Positions 24,382 through 32,596 of a stretch of 49,830 nucleotides of DNA are shown here, one piece after another. The translations under genes and the position numbers were made by a program. Source of the stretch: CAZKFG01 sp964551985. Its GTDB lineage: Bacteria; Bacillota; Negativicutes; Acidaminococcales; JAISLQ01. The notes beneath the pieces were generated by a model. The model ran no database searches. It worked only from the letters and a program-made list of their open reading frames with translations, and was not told the DNA's origin. How positions within the stretch are numbered: the stretch's first letter is position 1; every line of letters begins with the position of its first letter. The stretch is from NCBI GenBank assembly GCA_964551985.1, contig CAZKFG010000006.1, positions 1-49,830 on the forward strand, in the 5' to 3' direction.

Positions 24382-25029
24382 TTGGATACATTAACAATCG
24401 CCTTGCCTAAAGGAAAACTGTTTGACAAGTCAAAAAAGCTTTTGGAAAAAGTTGGTATTAGCGCCGAAGGGCTTAGTGAAAATTCAAGAAAACTTGTCAT
24501 CTCCAACCCTAGCCAAAAGGTTAATTTTATCATTACAAAGACTGTCGATTTGCCAACTTATATTGAATATGGTGCGGCAGATATTGGTATTATTGGTAAA
24601 GATGTGCTACTAGAAGAGAAAAAAGATGTCTATGAGCTTTTGGATTTGGGTTTTGGTAAGTGCCGTCTGGTGCTTGCAGCGCCTGAAGCGCTTTTAGGTG
24701 ATAAGGTAACTGATTTTGCCAACATGAGAGTTGCAACAAAATATCCTTTTATCACGACTGATTTTTTCCATAGTGCAGGCGTTATGGCAGAGGTTATAAA
24801 GCTAAACGGTTCTATTGAGCTTGCGCCGATGGTCGGTTTATCTGAGCTTATTGCCGATATTGTCGAGACAGGCACAACACTAAAAGAAAATAAACTTCGG
24901 CAAATACTCACTTTGCATGATGTATCGGCAAGGTTTATTGTCAATAGGGTGAGCTTTAAACTAAAGTTCGACCGCATAAAACGTATTGTTGATGATTTGA
25001 CAGAGGTACTAAAACAAGGAGATTTGTAA
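24382..25029 (+). CDS. hisG: ATP phosphoribosyltransferase catalytic subunit, short form HisG
   Basis: 215 residues, the short form that needs HisZ. First step of histidine synthesis: ATP + PRPP to phosphoribosyl-ATP. Visible: TIALPKGKLFDKSKKLLEKVG, YIEYGAADIGIIGKDVL near 60-76, and the PRPP-binding region ELIADIVETGTTLKENKL near 154-171. No C-terminal regulatory ACT-like domain, as expected. TTG start at 24382 after AAGGAAGTAAGGAA. It overlaps hisD at one base. Confidence 0.95.
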   Translation: MDTLTIALPKGKLFDKSKKLLEKVGISAEGLSENSRKLVISNPSQKVNFIITKTVDLPTYIEYGAADIGIIGKDVLLEEKKDVYELLDLGFGKCRLVLAAPEALLGDKVTDFANMRVATKYPFITTDFFHSAGVMAEVIKLNGSIELAPMVGLSELIADIVETGTTLKENKLRQILTLHDVSARFIVNRVSFKLKFDRIKRIVDDLTEVLKQGDL

Positions 25030-26381
25030 TGATTAAAATAATAGATGCTAAAAATATGCCTGAAGCTAAACTAATATCACTTATGAAAAAGCCAAACTTT
25101 GACGAGATAGAGTTGTCAGAGAGGGTAAAACAAGGCATAAAAGATATGTTTTCAAAACCGCTTACTGCTAAAGAGGTTGTCGAGAAGATTGTCCAGGATA
25201 TAAAGGATAAGGGCGACGAGAAGCTGTTTTATTATACAAACCTTATCGATAGAGTGCAGCTTAATGAAAAGACAATTAAGGTGAGCGAAAAAGAGTTTAA
25301 AGAAGCGCAAAAACTTGTCGACCCGAAGGTGGTTGCCGCTATGGATAGAGCGATTGCCAATGTAGAGGACTTTCATCGTCAGCAGTTGCCCAAAACATGG
25401 CTGACAGAAAAAAGTTGTGGCAGTATGCTCGGACAGAAGGTGACAGCGCTAGAGACTGTCGGCATTTACGTTCCGGGCGGTACAGCAGCCTATCCGTCTA
25501 GTGTCATCATGAACGCTGTTCCGGCCCAGGTTGCGGGCGTTAAAAACATCATTATGTGCGTACCGCCATCAGAAGGCGGGAAGGTAAATCCTTATGTGCT
25601 TGTCGCAGCCAAAAAGACGGGCGTTAGTGAGGTCTTTAAAATGGGTGGCGCTCAAGCTGTGGCAGCTTTGGCTTTTGGTACTAAAAGTGTACCTAAAGTT
25701 GACAAGATAACAGGACCGGGCAACATTTTCGTTACTTTGGCGAAAAAACATGTGTATGGTTATTGCGATATAGACATGTTGGCAGGTCCTAGCGAAATAC
25801 TTATTATTGCAGATAAATCGGCTAACCCTCGTTATCTTGCGGCAGACCTTTTATCTCAAGCAGAGCATGATGCTCTGGCATCGGCAATTTTGGTTACAGA
25901 TAGTGATTTAATTGCCGCGCAAGTGGTAAAAGAACTTAAAGTGCAGTTGGCTAAGCTCTCTCGCAAGGATATTGCTAGCCAGTCGCTTGCCAACCATTCG
26001 ATGATTATTGTAACTGATGATTTGATGAGCGGGGCAAAGATAGCTAATATGTCGGCACCGGAACATTTAGAAGTGATGACAAAAGCGCCGTTTGAGCTTT
26101 TGCCATACTTGAATAATGCTGGCGCGATCTTTTTAGGTAGCTATTCACCCGAACCCTTAGGCGATTATTATGCAGGTCCAAACCATGTTTTGCCGACAGG
26201 CTCAACAGCTAAATTTTATTCGGTACTCAATGTCGAGACTTTCATGAAAAAAACCAGTATAATCGCATACAGCCAAAAAGGGCTTGAACAAGCGGCAGAC
26301 GACGTTATCATGTTAGCTAGTGCAGAAGGGCTAGAGGCACACGCGCGCAGTATAAAAGTAAGAGTGGAAAAGGTGAAATAA
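25029..26381 (+). CDS. hisD: Histidinol dehydrogenase HisD
   Basis: 450 residues, slightly longer than the usual 430 because of about 20 extra N-terminal residues. NAD-dependent two-step oxidation of histidinol to histidine, with a zinc site. Visible: VGIYVPGGTAAYPSSV near 140-155, KITGPGNIFVTLAKK, the segment MLAGPSEILIIAD, the catalytic-site AADLLSQAEHDALAS and SAPEHLEVM near 336-344, then GPNHVLPTGSTAKF. ATG start overlaps the hisG stop; the stop overlaps hisC by one base. Confidence 0.95.
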   Translation: MIKIIDAKNMPEAKLISLMKKPNFDEIELSERVKQGIKDMFSKPLTAKEVVEKIVQDIKDKGDEKLFYYTNLIDRVQLNEKTIKVSEKEFKEAQKLVDPKVVAAMDRAIANVEDFHRQQLPKTWLTEKSCGSMLGQKVTALETVGIYVPGGTAAYPSSVIMNAVPAQVAGVKNIIMCVPPSEGGKVNPYVLVAAKKTGVSEVFKMGGAQAVAALAFGTKSVPKVDKITGPGNIFVTLAKKHVYGYCDIDMLAGPSEILIIADKSANPRYLAADLLSQAEHDALASAILVTDSDLIAAQVVKELKVQLAKLSRKDIASQSLANHSMIIVTDDLMSGAKIANMSAPEHLEVMTKAPFELLPYLNNAGAIFLGSYSPEPLGDYYAGPNHVLPTGSTAKFYSVLNVETFMKKTSIIAYSQKGLEQAADDVIMLASAEGLEAHARSIKVRVEKVK

Positions 26382-27463
26382 TGCAACTAAAAGAAAGAGT
26401 GGGACTGGAAAAACTAAGCGCCTATCACGGCGGGATGCGTGAAGATGGTATTTTGCTCAATGCCAACGAGAGTCCTTATAACATGCCAAAATCTGTAAAA
26501 GAAAAACTTTTACAAGAGTTTTCAAATGTACAATTTAATCGCTACCCAGAGATTGATTCACTTAGTTTGCGCACATTGATTGCCGAGAGTTTTAACCTTA
26601 AAGCACAAAACGTTCAACTAGGTAATGGCTCTAGTGCTTTGATTGCCGCTTGTTGCCTGGCGTTTGGTGGCACGCAGCGGCGCATAGCTTACATCAACCC
26701 TTCTTTTTCCATGTATGAAACTTATGCGCTATTGTCTGATAGCATACCTTGCCCGTTTGCTTTAGAAGATGATTTTTCACTTGATACTGATAAACTGCTC
26801 AGCTTTTTGCAAGCGCAAAAGCCGGATATTTTAATCCTTTGTAATCCTAACAACCCTACAGGGACCTTGTATTTGAAAGAAGATTTGATAAAAATAATCA
26901 AAAATGCCAATTGTCTTGTGCTACTTGATGAGGCTTATACAGAATTTTGCGACCAGTCGCTTGTAGACCAATTGCAAAACTATGACAATCTGGCGATTTT
27001 AAGAACTTTTTCCAAAGCCTATGGCTTGGCGTCTAGTCGTGTTGGTTATATTTTGAGCAACAACTCTAATATTATAGATGTTCTGACAAAGGTATTGTTG
27101 CCTTTTCAGATAAACACTCTATCACTTATCGCGGCAAAGGTTGTCTATGAGCATAAAAGTAGCTATGAACCTATAATATGCGATATAATAAAGCAAAGAG
27201 ATTGTTTAACAAAAGACCTTGAAGCTTTAAACTGCATTGTTTATCCGTCAAGTACGAATTTTATCTTGTTTAGTCTTGGCAAAAAACCGCAAGATAACAA
27301 GGATTTAAGTGATTTTTTAGCTCAAGGAAATGTGTTTGTACGAGACTTTAGCTCTGTAGCTATACTTAAAAATGCTATCCGTTTGACTATCGGCAGCAAA
27401 GAGGAAAATGAACAAGTGTTAGATATGATAAAGCAATTTTTGAAGGTAGGAGATGCACAATGA
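26381..27463 (+). CDS. hisC: Histidinol-phosphate aminotransferase HisC
   Basis: 360 residues, PLP fold type I. Substrate is imidazole acetol-phosphate plus glutamate. Motifs: LNANESPYNMP near 27-37, LGNGSSALIAA, LILCNPNNPTGT near 149-160, LLDEAYTEFC and the PLP-lysine in RTFSKAYGLASSRVGY near 209-224. Its last codons overlap hisB by four bases, so translation is coupled. Confidence 0.95.
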   Translation: MQLKERVGLEKLSAYHGGMREDGILLNANESPYNMPKSVKEKLLQEFSNVQFNRYPEIDSLSLRTLIAESFNLKAQNVQLGNGSSALIAACCLAFGGTQRRIAYINPSFSMYETYALLSDSIPCPFALEDDFSLDTDKLLSFLQAQKPDILILCNPNNPTGTLYLKEDLIKIIKNANCLVLLDEAYTEFCDQSLVDQLQNYDNLAILRTFSKAYGLASSRVGYILSNNSNIIDVLTKVLLPFQINTLSLIAAKVVYEHKSSYEPIICDIIKQRDCLTKDLEALNCIVYPSSTNFILFSLGKKPQDNKDLSDFLAQGNVFVRDFSSVAILKNAIRLTIGSKEENEQVLDMIKQFLKVGDAQ

Positions 27464-28044
27464 GAGAGGCGAACATAAATAGAACTACAACCGAAACAGA
27501 CATTAATATGACGCTTGAATTAGATGGTAAGGGCGAATATGATATTAATACAGGTATTGGTTTTTTTGACCATATGTTAGAGCTGTTTACAAGACACTCG
27601 CAGTGTGATTTGACTCTTTGTGCCAAAGGTGATTTGCAGGTTGATTATCATCATACTGTAGAAGATTGCGGTATTGTTTTAGGTCAGGCGATAAAAGCTG
27701 CTTTGGCGGACAAAAAAGGTATTTGCCGTTATGGTAATTCTTTTGTGCCTATGGACGAAGCACTTGCACAAGTTACTATAGATTTGAGCGGTAGGTCTTA
27801 TTTGGTGTTTAATGCCGAATTTACTCGCGATAAGGTAGGCGAATTTGACATGGAACTTGTAGAGGAGTTTTTGATGGCTTTAGCTTCAAATGCGGGAATG
27901 ACTCTGCATGTTAATTTGCATTACGGCACTAATTCACACCACGAGGCAGAGGCGATTTTTAAAGCTTTAGCACGAAGTTTACGTGAAGCTATTAGAATAG
28001 ATGCTACGCTGCAAGGCGTTTTGAGTACCAAAGGAGTATTGTGA
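27460..28044 (+). CDS. hisB: Imidazoleglycerol-phosphate dehydratase HisB (single function)
   Basis: 194 residues, the single-domain form without the N-terminal HAD phosphatase found in E. coli. Manganese-binding histidine motifs are visible: GFFDHMLELFTRH near 37-49, DYHHTVEDCGI near 66-76 and the SHHEAEAIFKALARSLREA block near 160-178. It dehydrates IGP to imidazole acetol-phosphate. Because this HisB lacks the phosphatase half, histidinol-phosphate must be dephosphorylated by an enzyme encoded elsewhere. TGATG overlap with hisH. Confidence 0.95.
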   Translation: MREANINRTTTETDINMTLELDGKGEYDINTGIGFFDHMLELFTRHSQCDLTLCAKGDLQVDYHHTVEDCGIVLGQAIKAALADKKGICRYGNSFVPMDEALAQVTIDLSGRSYLVFNAEFTRDKVGEFDMELVEEFLMALASNAGMTLHVNLHYGTNSHHEAEAIFKALARSLREAIRIDATLQGVLSTKGVL

Positions 28045-28640
28045 TGGTTGTTGTCGATTATGGTGTTGGCAATTTACATAGTGTTGTAAAAGCGCTGCAA
28101 AAAGTTGGCGCGCAGCCTATAGTGTCGTCTGACAAAAATTTGATTGCCAAAGCGGACAAGCTTGTTTTGCCCGGTGTTGGTAACTTTGGTCAGTGCGCAA
28201 AAAATTTAGATGATTATGGACTTCGCCAAACGGTCTTGGATTTTGCCAAAAGCGGTAAACCGTTTTTGGGTATTTGTGTCGGTATGCAGCTGCTTTTTTC
28301 GTCAAGTGAGGAAAGTGAAGAATTCAAGGGGCTAGGTCTGATTGAAGGAAAAGTTGTAAAGCTTTCAAACAATGGGCTGAAAGTTCCGCAAATAGGTTGG
28401 AATAAACTTTCTTTTCCCATAAAAAGCCAATTGTTTGACAATATAAAAAGTGGTGATTATGTTTATTTTGTGCATAGTTATTATGCCAATGCCGCTTGCA
28501 ATAACACTATTGCAACGACTGATTATGGCGATGTTATAACGGCAGCGGTACAAAAAGATAACATTTTTGGCGTACAGTTTCACCCTGAAAAGTCAGGTTT
28601 GGTGGGGCTAAAGATACTAGGCAATTTTAAGGAGATGTAA
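28044..28640 (+). CDS. hisH: Imidazole glycerol phosphate synthase glutaminase subunit HisH
   Basis: 198 residues. Class-I glutamine amidotransferase: nucleophile Cys78 in FLGICVGMQLLF, and the His-Glu pair in FGVQFHPEKSG near the end. The start MVVVDYGVGNLHSV is typical; ATG at 28044 overlaps the hisB stop (TGATG), and I prefer it to the GTG three bases earlier. It makes ammonia for HisF. Three bases separate its stop from hisA. Confidence 0.95.
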   Translation: MVVVDYGVGNLHSVVKALQKVGAQPIVSSDKNLIAKADKLVLPGVGNFGQCAKNLDDYGLRQTVLDFAKSGKPFLGICVGMQLLFSSSEESEEFKGLGLIEGKVVKLSNNGLKVPQIGWNKLSFPIKSQLFDNIKSGDYVYFVHSYYANAACNNTIATTDYGDVITAAVQKDNIFGVQFHPEKSGLVGLKILGNFKEM

Positions 28641-28643
28641 ATA

Positions 28644-29372
28644 ATGATAGTTTATCCTGCGATAGATTTAAAAGACGGTCATTGTGTAAGGCTTGTCGAG
28701 GGCGATTTTAACCGCAAGACTGTGTTTTCCGATAACCCTGCAAAAATGGCTTTGCGCTGGGAGCAAGAGGGTGCAGAATTTTTGCATTTAGTCGATTTAG
28801 ACGGCGCTTTAAATGGTCAGATGAAAAACCTTAATGTAATAAAAGATATATTAGAGGCGGTTAAGATACCTGTGCAATTAGGTGGTGGACTTAGAACTTT
28901 AGATGAGATTAAAATGGCGATGTATCTTGGTGTAAATAGGGTTATTTTAGGCTCTGTTGCACTACAAGAGCCAAAGCTTGTACAAGACGCTTGCAAGGAG
29001 TATCCGGGTAAGGTTGTTGTTGGCATTGATGCCAAAGACGGCAAGGTTGCGGTCAACGGCTGGGGACAGGTGCATGACGTTACAGCCTTAGAGCTGGCAC
29101 TAAAGATGAAAGAGGTCGGGGTTGAACGGATTATTTTTACAGATATTTTGCGCGACGGTAAATTGCAAGGAGTAAATGTCGAGACCACAGCAGCTCTTGC
29201 CCAAAAAAGCGGACTTAGAGTTATCGCATCAGGTGGCGTAAGTAGCATAGATGATGTGATAGCTTTAAAACAATTTGAGCAATCGGGTATTGAAGGGTTT
29301 ATCGTAGGGCGGGCTATTTATACTGGTGATGTTGAGCTATCAGATTTGATTAAAGTTGCTAAAGGGGATTAA
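28644..29372 (+). CDS. hisA: Phosphoribosylformimino-AICAR-P isomerase HisA
   Basis: 242 residues, TIM barrel. Catalytic-region MIVYPAIDLKDGHCVRL with the first Asp in AIDLKDG, phosphate-binding VQLGGGLRT near 74-82, VVVGIDAKDGKVAVNGW near 122-138 with the second Asp, and IASGGVSS near 190. An Amadori rearrangement in the middle of the pathway. ATG start with AAGGAGATG upstream. Confidence 0.95.
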   Translation: MIVYPAIDLKDGHCVRLVEGDFNRKTVFSDNPAKMALRWEQEGAEFLHLVDLDGALNGQMKNLNVIKDILEAVKIPVQLGGGLRTLDEIKMAMYLGVNRVILGSVALQEPKLVQDACKEYPGKVVVGIDAKDGKVAVNGWGQVHDVTALELALKMKEVGVERIIFTDILRDGKLQGVNVETTAALAQKSGLRVIASGGVSSIDDVIALKQFEQSGIEGFIVGRAIYTGDVELSDLIKVAKGD

Positions 29373-29373
29373 T

Positions 29374-30132
29374 ATGCTGGCAAAAAGAATAATTCCTTGT
29401 CTTGATGTCAAAGACGGCAAGGTTGTCAAAGGAACGAATTTTGTAGGACTTGTTGACGCAGGTGATGTTGTCGAACTATCAAGGCGTTATGAACAAGAAG
29501 GGGCAGATGAACTGGTGTTTTTGGACATTACGGCATCTGCTGAAAATAGGCATTCTGTTTATGATGTTGTAGAGAAAACCGCAGGCGAAGTATTCATGCC
29601 GCTTACCGTCGGTGGCGGGATAAAGACTACAGCCGATATGAAAAAAATGTTAGAGTGTGGTGCAGATAAGGTGTCGCTAAACACGGCGGCGGTAAACAAT
29701 CCTGATTTGATAGCCTGTGGTGCTAAAGAGTTTGGCAACCAGTGTATTGTTTTGGCGATAGATGCGAAAAAAACAGGTCAAGATAAATGGGAAGTATTTA
29801 CAAACGGTGGTCGTACACCTACTGGCATTGATGTTATTGAATGGGCAAAAAAGGCGACTAGCCTTGGCGCAGGTGAAATACTGCTTACAAGTATGGACGC
29901 AGACGGGACTAAAGACGGCTATGATATTGAGCTGACTCGTGCTGTAGCAAGGGCTGTTGACGTGGCGGTTATCGCCTCAGGTGGGGCTGGTAAGCTAGAA
30001 GACTTTTATGAAGTTTTAACTCAAGGCGAGGCGGATGCTGTTCTTGCTGCATCTGTATTTCATTTTGGGCAGTTTAAAATTGCTGATGTTAAAAATTATT
30101 TAAAAGCAAAGGGGCTAGAGGTGAGATTATGA
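29374..30132 (+). CDS. hisF: Imidazole glycerol phosphate synthase cyclase subunit HisF
   Basis: 252 residues from ATG 29374 (AAGGGGATTAAT upstream); an in-frame upstream start at 29356 would overlap hisA and lacks a ribosome site. TIM barrel related to HisA, with IIPCLDVKDGKVVKG (catalytic Asp), FLDITAS, TVGGGIKT, the segment VLAIDAKKTGQDKWEVFTNGGR and IASGGAG. Uses ammonia channelled from HisH to give IGP and AICAR. It overlaps hisIE by four bases. Confidence 0.95.
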   Translation: MLAKRIIPCLDVKDGKVVKGTNFVGLVDAGDVVELSRRYEQEGADELVFLDITASAENRHSVYDVVEKTAGEVFMPLTVGGGIKTTADMKKMLECGADKVSLNTAAVNNPDLIACGAKEFGNQCIVLAIDAKKTGQDKWEVFTNGGRTPTGIDVIEWAKKATSLGAGEILLTSMDADGTKDGYDIELTRAVARAVDVAVIASGGAGKLEDFYEVLTQGEADAVLAASVFHFGQFKIADVKNYLKAKGLEVRL

Positions 30133-30770
30133 GCTTTGATGTAACAAAATTAAAATTTGACGAAAAAGGACTTATTCCTACAATTGTTCAAGATTCCAGC
30201 ACAAAAGCTGTTTTGATGATGGCATATATGAACAAAGAGTCGCTTGATAAAACTATACAGACAGGCTACACTTGGTTTTACAGCCGTTCAAGAGAAGAAC
30301 TATGGAACAAAGGCGCAACTTCTGGAAATATGCAAAAGGTTTGCTCAATTAAATATGACTGTGATGCCGATTGCCTTTTGGTAAGTGTGGTGCAAAAAGG
30401 TGTCGCCTGCCACACAGGTAGTTACTCGTGCTTTAATGATATTTTATGGCAAGCAGGTGATAATTTACCAGCTAAACTAGACAATAGTCTGCCGAATATT
30501 CTAAGTGAACTTTATCTGACGATAAATCAACGCCGCGCTAGTGGTGACGATAAATCATACACAAAATATCTATTTATGTCAGGTCAAGATAAAATACTCA
30601 AAAAAGTCGGCGAAGAAGCAGCAGAGACGATAATCGCCTCGAAAAATAATGATAATACTGAAGTGCTTTATGAAATGGCTGATTTGTGGTATCACTGCCT
30701 AGTACTTCTTGCTTATCACAATATCAATCCGACAGAACTTTTAGATCAGCTTTCAGGACGCAGAAAGTAA
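30129..30770 (+). CDS. hisI: Bifunctional phosphoribosyl-AMP cyclohydrolase / -ATP pyrophosphatase HisIE
   Basis: 213 residues with two fused domains. N-terminal HisI (about 1-115): the zinc and metal motifs FYSRSREELWNKGATSGN, YDCDADCLLVSV and GVACHTGSYSCF. C-terminal HisE (about 120-213), an all-helical MazG-like pyrophosphatase: YTKYLFMSGQDKILKKVGEEAAETIIA and YEMADLWYHCLVLL. It carries out steps 2 and 3 of the pathway. Last his gene; a bidirectional terminator follows. Confidence 0.95.
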   Translation: MSFDVTKLKFDEKGLIPTIVQDSSTKAVLMMAYMNKESLDKTIQTGYTWFYSRSREELWNKGATSGNMQKVCSIKYDCDADCLLVSVVQKGVACHTGSYSCFNDILWQAGDNLPAKLDNSLPNILSELYLTINQRRASGDDKSYTKYLFMSGQDKILKKVGEEAAETIIASKNNDNTEVLYEMADLWYHCLVLLAYHNINPTELLDQLSGRRK

Positions 30771-30775
30771 AAACA

Positions 30776-30804
30776 AAAACCTTGTCAAAAGACAAGGTTT
30801 TTTT
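30776..30804. terminator. Bidirectional terminator between hisIE and the ATP-grasp gene
   Basis: AAAACCTTGTC (30776-30786) and GACAAGGTTTT (30791-30801) form a perfect 11-bp stem with a four-A loop and T-runs on both strands. It serves the convergent hisIE and ATP-grasp genes. Confidence 0.92.
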
Positions 30805-31990
30805 ATGCTATTATGTAGTTTATAATCTCTTTTATCTCATCTAAGCTCTCTGAACGGAAAATATAGACAAAATTTCCCATAGCTGGAGCGAAGATTTTTT
30901 CTACTTGTTTTGTCAAAACTATTTGCTTGCTGTATTTTTCTAGTATTTGACTGTGCGAGTATTTATATTTTTTACCGAATTTACAGCCGACATAGCCGCA
31001 AAAGAATTTTGGTTTTTCAGGTATGTTGATTATTTTTTTATCACATATCATATCTGCCCACATCTGGTATATGTCAATGTTGGCGGCATAGTTTATCATA
31101 TCAGGTATGTAAGCGCCGCCTGGTCTTAAGTTGGCTTCTAGTGCAATTATATCACCTTTTTTGCCAAGTGGTAGTTTGTCTTCGTATAGTTTGAAAAACT
31201 CCAGATGGAAAAAGATTTTTTTGGCGTTAAAAGCAGTAAGAGTGTTTTGTCCGATTTTAAAAAGGTTTTCGTCTATTGCTTGCGAGTGATAGCAGACGTC
31301 TGTATCGTTGTTGACAATATCCATAAGTGAATCTGGTAGAAAATGACTTGCGGCGTAGACTATCTTACAGTTTTGGTCTGTTATACCGTCAAAGGTCATA
31401 ATGTTACCAGGAATAAATTCTTCGACGATAAATTCGCCCTCAGGCAAAGAGTGCCAAAAGTCTTCTAGGTGTTGGAGTGATTTTATTCTGTAAGTTCTAG
31501 ATGCACCAACGCCGATATTCGGTTTGATGACGACTGGAAAACCTACCTCTTTGGTAAAATCTTTGATTTTTTGCAAATCATCAGAAGATGTTATCAAGCA
31601 GTACCGAGCGAAGGGTACTCCAGCTTTGGCATAAAATTCTTTCATGCTGGATTTTTTCTTGGCTTTTATGATATAATCACTTTTAAAGCCAAAAACATTA
31701 AAATCACTTCTTAGTTTTCCGTCGTTTAACATCCAATGTTCGTTTAACGAGTCGATAAAATCTATTTTGCCATAGCGATAGGTAAAATAGCCACAGGCTT
31801 TGACTAGTTCGTCGTAGTGGTCTAGGTTTTGTACTTTGTAATAGTCTGTTATAGCGTTTTTGGTGTCATAAGAGAAGCTATTATATTCTTGGTCGCCAAT
31901 TCCTAAGACGTTTATGCCGTTGTTGCGTAGACTTTGACAGAATAATGACATACTAGATGGGAAATTTGGCGAGATAAAAACAAAATTCAT
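30803..31990 (-). CDS. ATP-grasp enzyme (carboxylate-amine ligase type)
   Basis: 395 residues. An N-terminal Rossmann-like region (NFVFISPNFPSSMSLFCQSLRNNG) is followed by an ATP-grasp domain: KAKKKSSMKEFYAKAGVPFARY, then FPVVIKPNIGVGASRTYRI near 152-170, EFIVEEFIPGNIMTFDG near 186-202, and the metal-binding end IIALEANLRPGGAYIPDMINYA near 283-304. ATP-grasp enzymes of this kind join a carboxylate to an amine through an acyl phosphate, e.g. in peptide or amino-acid conjugates. Substrates cannot be read. It stands alone, convergent with hisIE and divergent from a cupin gene. Confidence 0.85.
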   Translation of the reverse strand: MNFVFISPNFPSSMSLFCQSLRNNGINVLGIGDQEYNSFSYDTKNAITDYYKVQNLDHYDELVKACGYFTYRYGKIDFIDSLNEHWMLNDGKLRSDFNVFGFKSDYIIKAKKKSSMKEFYAKAGVPFARYCLITSSDDLQKIKDFTKEVGFPVVIKPNIGVGASRTYRIKSLQHLEDFWHSLPEGEFIVEEFIPGNIMTFDGITDQNCKIVYAASHFLPDSLMDIVNNDTDVCYHSQAIDENLFKIGQNTLTAFNAKKIFFHLEFFKLYEDKLPLGKKGDIIALEANLRPGGAYIPDMINYAANIDIYQMWADMICDKKIINIPEKPKFFCGYVGCKFGKKYKYSHSQILEKYSKQIVLTKQVEKIFAPAMGNFVYIFRSESLDEIKEIINYIIA

Positions 31991-32028
31991 AGTTGTTTAC
32001 CTCGTTTTTTATGAATAATTATATTTAG

Positions 32029-32070
32029 TATAATCATACTTTTGCTAGATAAGTTTGTCAAGTTTGACAA
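32029..32070. promoter_or_regulatory. Divergent promoter region with TTGTCAA palindrome
   Basis: TTGTCAA-GT-TTGACAA (32055-32070) is a perfect inverted repeat. On the minus strand its left half gives a TTGACA -35 box placed 17 bp from TATGAT (plus 32033-32038), a good promoter for the ATP-grasp gene. A plus-strand TATAAT at 32029-32034 could serve the cupin gene, placing the palindrome in its leader. Confidence 0.55.
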
Positions 32071-32090
32071 CAAGAGGAGGTTAGGTTAAT

Positions 32091-32579
32091 TTGAAAATGA
32101 GTTTACCAGATGAGGCTCAGGCTATAGTGGATTGCCTTTGTTTGGAAAAAATTAACGAAGGGGTTTATGTAAAAAGAATTTATGAGTATAATGGTATTGG
32201 AGATAGACCTGTTGCTACAATGATCTACGGTTTGGCGACTTATGGTTGTCCGTCTCGTTTGCACAATCTTGATTGTGATGAGATTTGGCATTTTTATGCA
32301 GGTAATCCTATGAATATTTATATTTTTAAAGACGGCAAAGCTAAGGTCGAAAAGCTAGGTCCTGATGTTGTAGCTTCTCAACAGCCTGTTGTTGTCGTAG
32401 AGCGGGGCAGTGATTTTGGTGCGATGGTTGAAGATAGCACGCATTGGTGTTTGTTTGGTTGCACTTGTTTGCCCGGATTTATGCAAAAAGGGTATAATAT
32501 AACAAAAACTGATGAAAAATTCTATGGAAAATATGCTGATTATAAAGCTGTAATTGATAAATTGAGCAATTATAAATAA
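32091..32579 (+). CDS. DUF985 cupin-domain protein
   Basis: 162 residues starting at TTG 32091 (AGGAGG ten bases upstream; an ATG six bases later is possible). Cupin_5/DUF985 signs: GVYVKRIYEY, RPVATMIYGLATYGCPSRLHNLDCDEIWHFYAGNPM and CTCLPGFMQKGYNI. The canonical metal ligands are partly visible (His and Glu in the DEIWHFYAG strand). DUF985 proteins are sugar-nucleotide-epimerase-like in fold but of uncertain function. Immediately upstream of the FNT channel gene (17 bp), so co-transcribed. Confidence 0.85.
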   Translation: MKMSLPDEAQAIVDCLCLEKINEGVYVKRIYEYNGIGDRPVATMIYGLATYGCPSRLHNLDCDEIWHFYAGNPMNIYIFKDGKAKVEKLGPDVVASQQPVVVVERGSDFGAMVEDSTHWCLFGCTCLPGFMQKGYNITKTDEKFYGKYADYKAVIDKLSNYK

Positions 32580-32596
32580 GAAAGAAGGTACTTTTT

